Shown piece after piece: positions 62,093 to 64,000 of a DNA stretch of 64,000 nt. Numbering within the stretch: the stretch's first letter is position 1; each line of letters begins with the position of its first letter. The notes under the pieces were generated by a model that was given only the letters and a program-made list of their open reading frames with translations, was not told the origin of the DNA and did no database searches. Source of the DNA: Siccirubricoccus deserti (GTDB lineage: Bacteria > Pseudomonadota > Alphaproteobacteria > Acetobacterales > Acetobacteraceae); NCBI RefSeq assembly GCF_014283215.1, contig NZ_JACOMF010000001.1, positions 285,724-349,723 of the forward strand, given 5' to 3'. The position numbers and the translations under genes were made by a program.

Positions 62093-63310
62093 TCACACGA
62101 ACGCCGCCACCTGCGGCACGCCGAGCAGGTGCCGCCCGACCATCTCCAGATGCCAGGGCGTCGCCTGCAGATGCTGGGAGGCGCACATGGCGTCGCGGAA
62201 GCGCCGCTCGAAGGGGTTGGACTCCAGCACCGCGGTGGTGCCCGCGGCACGGTAGCAGGCGACCGAGACATCGGTCGCGTCGCGCATCACCGAGGTGGTC
62301 GCCAGCCGCACCGCCATGCGGGCGTCGAGCGACAGGGTCTTTGCCGCCTCGGCCTCCTCCCAGGCCTCCCGCAATGTGCCGAGCAGGTACATCCGGGAGG
62401 CGCGCAGCCGGGCCTCGAGCTGCGCCACCTCGGATTGGATGCAGTGGTTCTCCGCCATCGGCTGGGCGCCAGCGCGGGCGGTCTTGCCGCGGGCCAACGC
62501 GACATACTGGTTGAGCAGGCCGCGCGCGGCGCCGAGCGCAACCCCGGCAAAGCCCGCAGCGTAGCACAGGTGCGAGGTGAAGGCGGTGATGGTGCCGTGC
62601 TGGCGCCGCTCGTCGAGGCGGTCGCGGAAGCAGGCATGCGCATCCGGCACGAACAGCCCGTCCAGCTCATAAGTGTCACTGCCGGTGCCGCGCAGGCCGA
62701 GCGAGGCCCAGTCGCCGATGATGCGGGCCTGCTCCTTCGGGAAGATCACCGTCACGTCTTCCGGCTTGCCGTTGGGACCGTTGCGCAGCATGCCATCCGG
62801 CAGCACCACCGGCACATGCGCGCCGAGCAGCGGCGCATGGCGGCTGCCGCTGGCGAAATCCCAGGAGCCGGTGACCCGGTAGCCGCCCGCCACCGGCACG
62901 GCGCGGGCACGGCCATGCCGGGCGCCCCAGGCGAGGCCGCTGCGGCGGTCGGAGAAGAAGCGATGGGCCACCTCGGGGTCGAGGTAGGTGGCGCTGCTCA
63001 TCACCGAGACATTGCCCTGGTTGACGCACCAGCCGACACTGGCATCGCCCACCGCCAGCGCCTCGGTGATCGCGGCGAAGGTGTCGAGCGACAGGGCGGC
63101 GCCGCCGAGCGAGGCCGGGGTCAGCAGCCGGAAGAAGTCGTTGGCGTAGAGCGCCTCCAGCACCTCCGGCGTCAATTCGCGGGCGGCCTCGATGGCCGGG
63201 CCGGCGGCGTCGAGCAGCGGCACCAGGGCGCGCGCCCGCGCGACCGGATCGCTGCCGGACATCGCCGCGTCGCGCGGCAGTTCCAGCGCCCCGAGTTCGG
63301 CTACGGCCAT
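62093..63310 (-). CDS. Flavin-dependent monooxygenase, acyl-CoA-dehydrogenase fold (HpaB-C2/HsaA-like)
   Basis: This 405-residue protein has the ACAD fold, but its motifs are those of the two-component oxygenases (Acyl-CoA_dh_2, PF08028): YRVTGSWDFASGSRHAPLLG, IGDWASLGLRGTGSDTYEL, FVPDAHACFRD, and a C-terminal RDAMCASQHLQATPWHLEMV with the His characteristic of hydroxylases such as HsaA, DszC and 4-hydroxyphenylacetate C2. The GT(x)E base of dehydrogenases is missing. It uses FMNH2 or FADH2 delivered by a reductase; the flavin reductase at 58385 is the likely partner. The ATG at 63310 has GGGAG upstream. Confidence 0.82.
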   Translation of the reverse strand: MAVAELGALELPRDAAMSGSDPVARARALVPLLDAAGPAIEAARELTPEVLEALYANDFFRLLTPASLGGAALSLDTFAAITEALAVGDASVGWCVNQGNVSVMSSATYLDPEVAHRFFSDRRSGLAWGARHGRARAVPVAGGYRVTGSWDFASGSRHAPLLGAHVPVVLPDGMLRNGPNGKPEDVTVIFPKEQARIIGDWASLGLRGTGSDTYELDGLFVPDAHACFRDRLDERRQHGTITAFTSHLCYAAGFAGVALGAARGLLNQYVALARGKTARAGAQPMAENHCIQSEVAQLEARLRASRMYLLGTLREAWEEAEAAKTLSLDARMAVRLATTSVMRDATDVSVACYRAAGTTAVLESNPFERRFRDAMCASQHLQATPWHLEMVGRHLLGVPQVAAFV

Positions 63311-63479
63311 GGCGCTACTCCCTTTCCTCAATCCTGCACCGGAAGCTAACACGCGGCGGGCCGGCGGCAAGTCGGGCGACCGTCCTTTTCCACGCATAGG
63401 GCATTCAGAAGGCCAATCCGCACCGCTCCGGTTGCTTGCCTATCCCGGAGATTCGTAAGAGGGGCAAAACCTGTGGTGG

Positions 63480-64000
63480 TCAGGCGGGCTGGCAGCGCTG
63501 CCGGACCAAGTCGGGCAAGTACGGGATGCTGGCTTGGCCTGGGATGCCGAGCCTGGCGCCGAGGTAATCCCAGAAGCTGAGGCCGAGCTTGGCGCAGGTC
63601 TTGGCCAGGCCCAGGAAGGCGTCGCGGCAGTCGCGGCCCGGATCGCTGCGGGTGCCGCCGCTGAGCTTGCGGCGGGTGACCTGGGCGCGGATGTCGTTCT
63701 CCGATCCGTTGGTGTGCAGCGGGATCTCGGGGCGGTCCAGCACCTGCAGCAACTCGGCTTTGTTGGCATGCAGGCGCTCGAGCAAGCGGTCGAGCATGGC
63801 GAAGCCGGTGCGGCGCTGGAAGATGCGGTCGAAGCGGGCGCGCAACTCGGCCCGGCGGCGCCGACTGGGCTCGCGGCGGTACGCCTTCAGGTCGGCGTAG
63901 AACCACCAGATGAGGTCGCGGATGCGCGCCTGGACGGCCCGCTGCTGGTCGGTGAAGGTCTCGAGCCTGTGGACGAGACGCTCGGCATGGATCCAGCACA
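63480..64000 (-). mobile_element. IS66-family transposase, C-terminal part, cut by the window edge
   Basis: The reading frame enters at the right edge (CWIHAERLVHRLETFTDQQR) and ends at 63480. EIPLHTNGSENDIRAQVTRRK contains the catalytic Glu of the DDE site and the IS66-specific context, followed by SGGTRSDPGRDCRDAFLGLA and SFWDYLG. The family uses TnpA/TnpB/TnpC proteins; this is TnpC. A GTAAGAGGGG segment at 63455-63464 resembles the start of an IS66 terminal inverted repeat and may mark the element end. The other end and any target duplication lie outside the window. Confidence 0.88.

Noticed and set aside
63346..63999. A second open frame overlapping the transposase
   Set aside because: It lies on the same strand in another frame, has a His/Pro/Arg-rich chain without motifs, and the IS66 frame explains the DNA.

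Overview
The window is very GC-rich and reads as chromosomal DNA of an alphaproteobacterium, most likely Acetobacteraceae of the Roseomonas type. This is inferred from the base composition, the xseB-ispA-dxs-tlyA order, the many Bug/TctC-type periplasmic binding proteins and the density of CoA-dependent catabolic genes. No rRNA, tRNA, CRISPR array or prophage was seen. One IS66-type transposase runs off the right edge.

Layout. 1-5.6 kb: the end of a ketopantoate-reductase-like gene, a proline-rich exported protein, an APH(6)-like kinase, a methyltransferase/YdcF pair, an IalB-like protein and rlmN. 5.7-13.8 kb: a secreted lipase-like hydrolase, Bug protein 1, a SemiSWEET, an MFS exporter, a serralysin-like RTX metalloprotease and two unknown proteins. 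13.8-19.4 kb: a thiolase and a thioesterase, then the operon xseB-ispA-dxs-tlyA, which makes isoprenoid precursors. 19.6-33.3 kb: scattered acyl-CoA catabolism (three acyl-CoA dehydrogenases, an enoyl-CoA hydratase, an ACAD-associated kinase), two more Bug proteins, an MFS permease, an ACMSD-like amidohydrolase, a GST, a proline-iminopeptidase-like hydrolase and an Asp/Glu-racemase-superfamily enzyme. 33.4-39.3 kb: an epoxide-hydrolase-like protein, a peptide/nickel-type ABC importer with a fused double ATPase but no binding protein beside it, and an isolated PotA-type ATPase. 39.5-44.6 kb: Bug 4, a CaiB/BaiF CoA-transferase, an amidohydrolase, the relic of a FAD monooxygenase and an MFS gene. 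44.6-52.0 kb: a tightly overlapped six-gene operon on the minus strand, hyuA-hyuB-Bug-IclR-DHOD-like-Bug, preceded by an AhpD-like gene. It is divergent from a livHMGF importer and its binding protein (52.8-57.9 kb). 58.4-63.3 kb: a flavin reductase, an MFS permease, a DUF3047 protein, a dienelactone hydrolase and an acyl-CoA-dehydrogenase-fold monooxygenase, which together suggest two-component aromatic hydroxylation.

The region looks like an accessory catabolic zone built from small uptake-plus-enzyme modules around a few core genes. The most unusual signals are these: a 25-codon ORF (58208-58285) whose ribosome-binding site is complementary over 17 bases to the expected 3' end of 16S rRNA and which is closed by a strong terminator; two families of structured intergenic repeats, one of which appears to have entered the 5' end of the DUF3047 gene; and the hyuA/hyuB operon, which carries its own regulator and two solute-binding proteins. 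Gene functions come from recognisable motifs and context. No database search was run.
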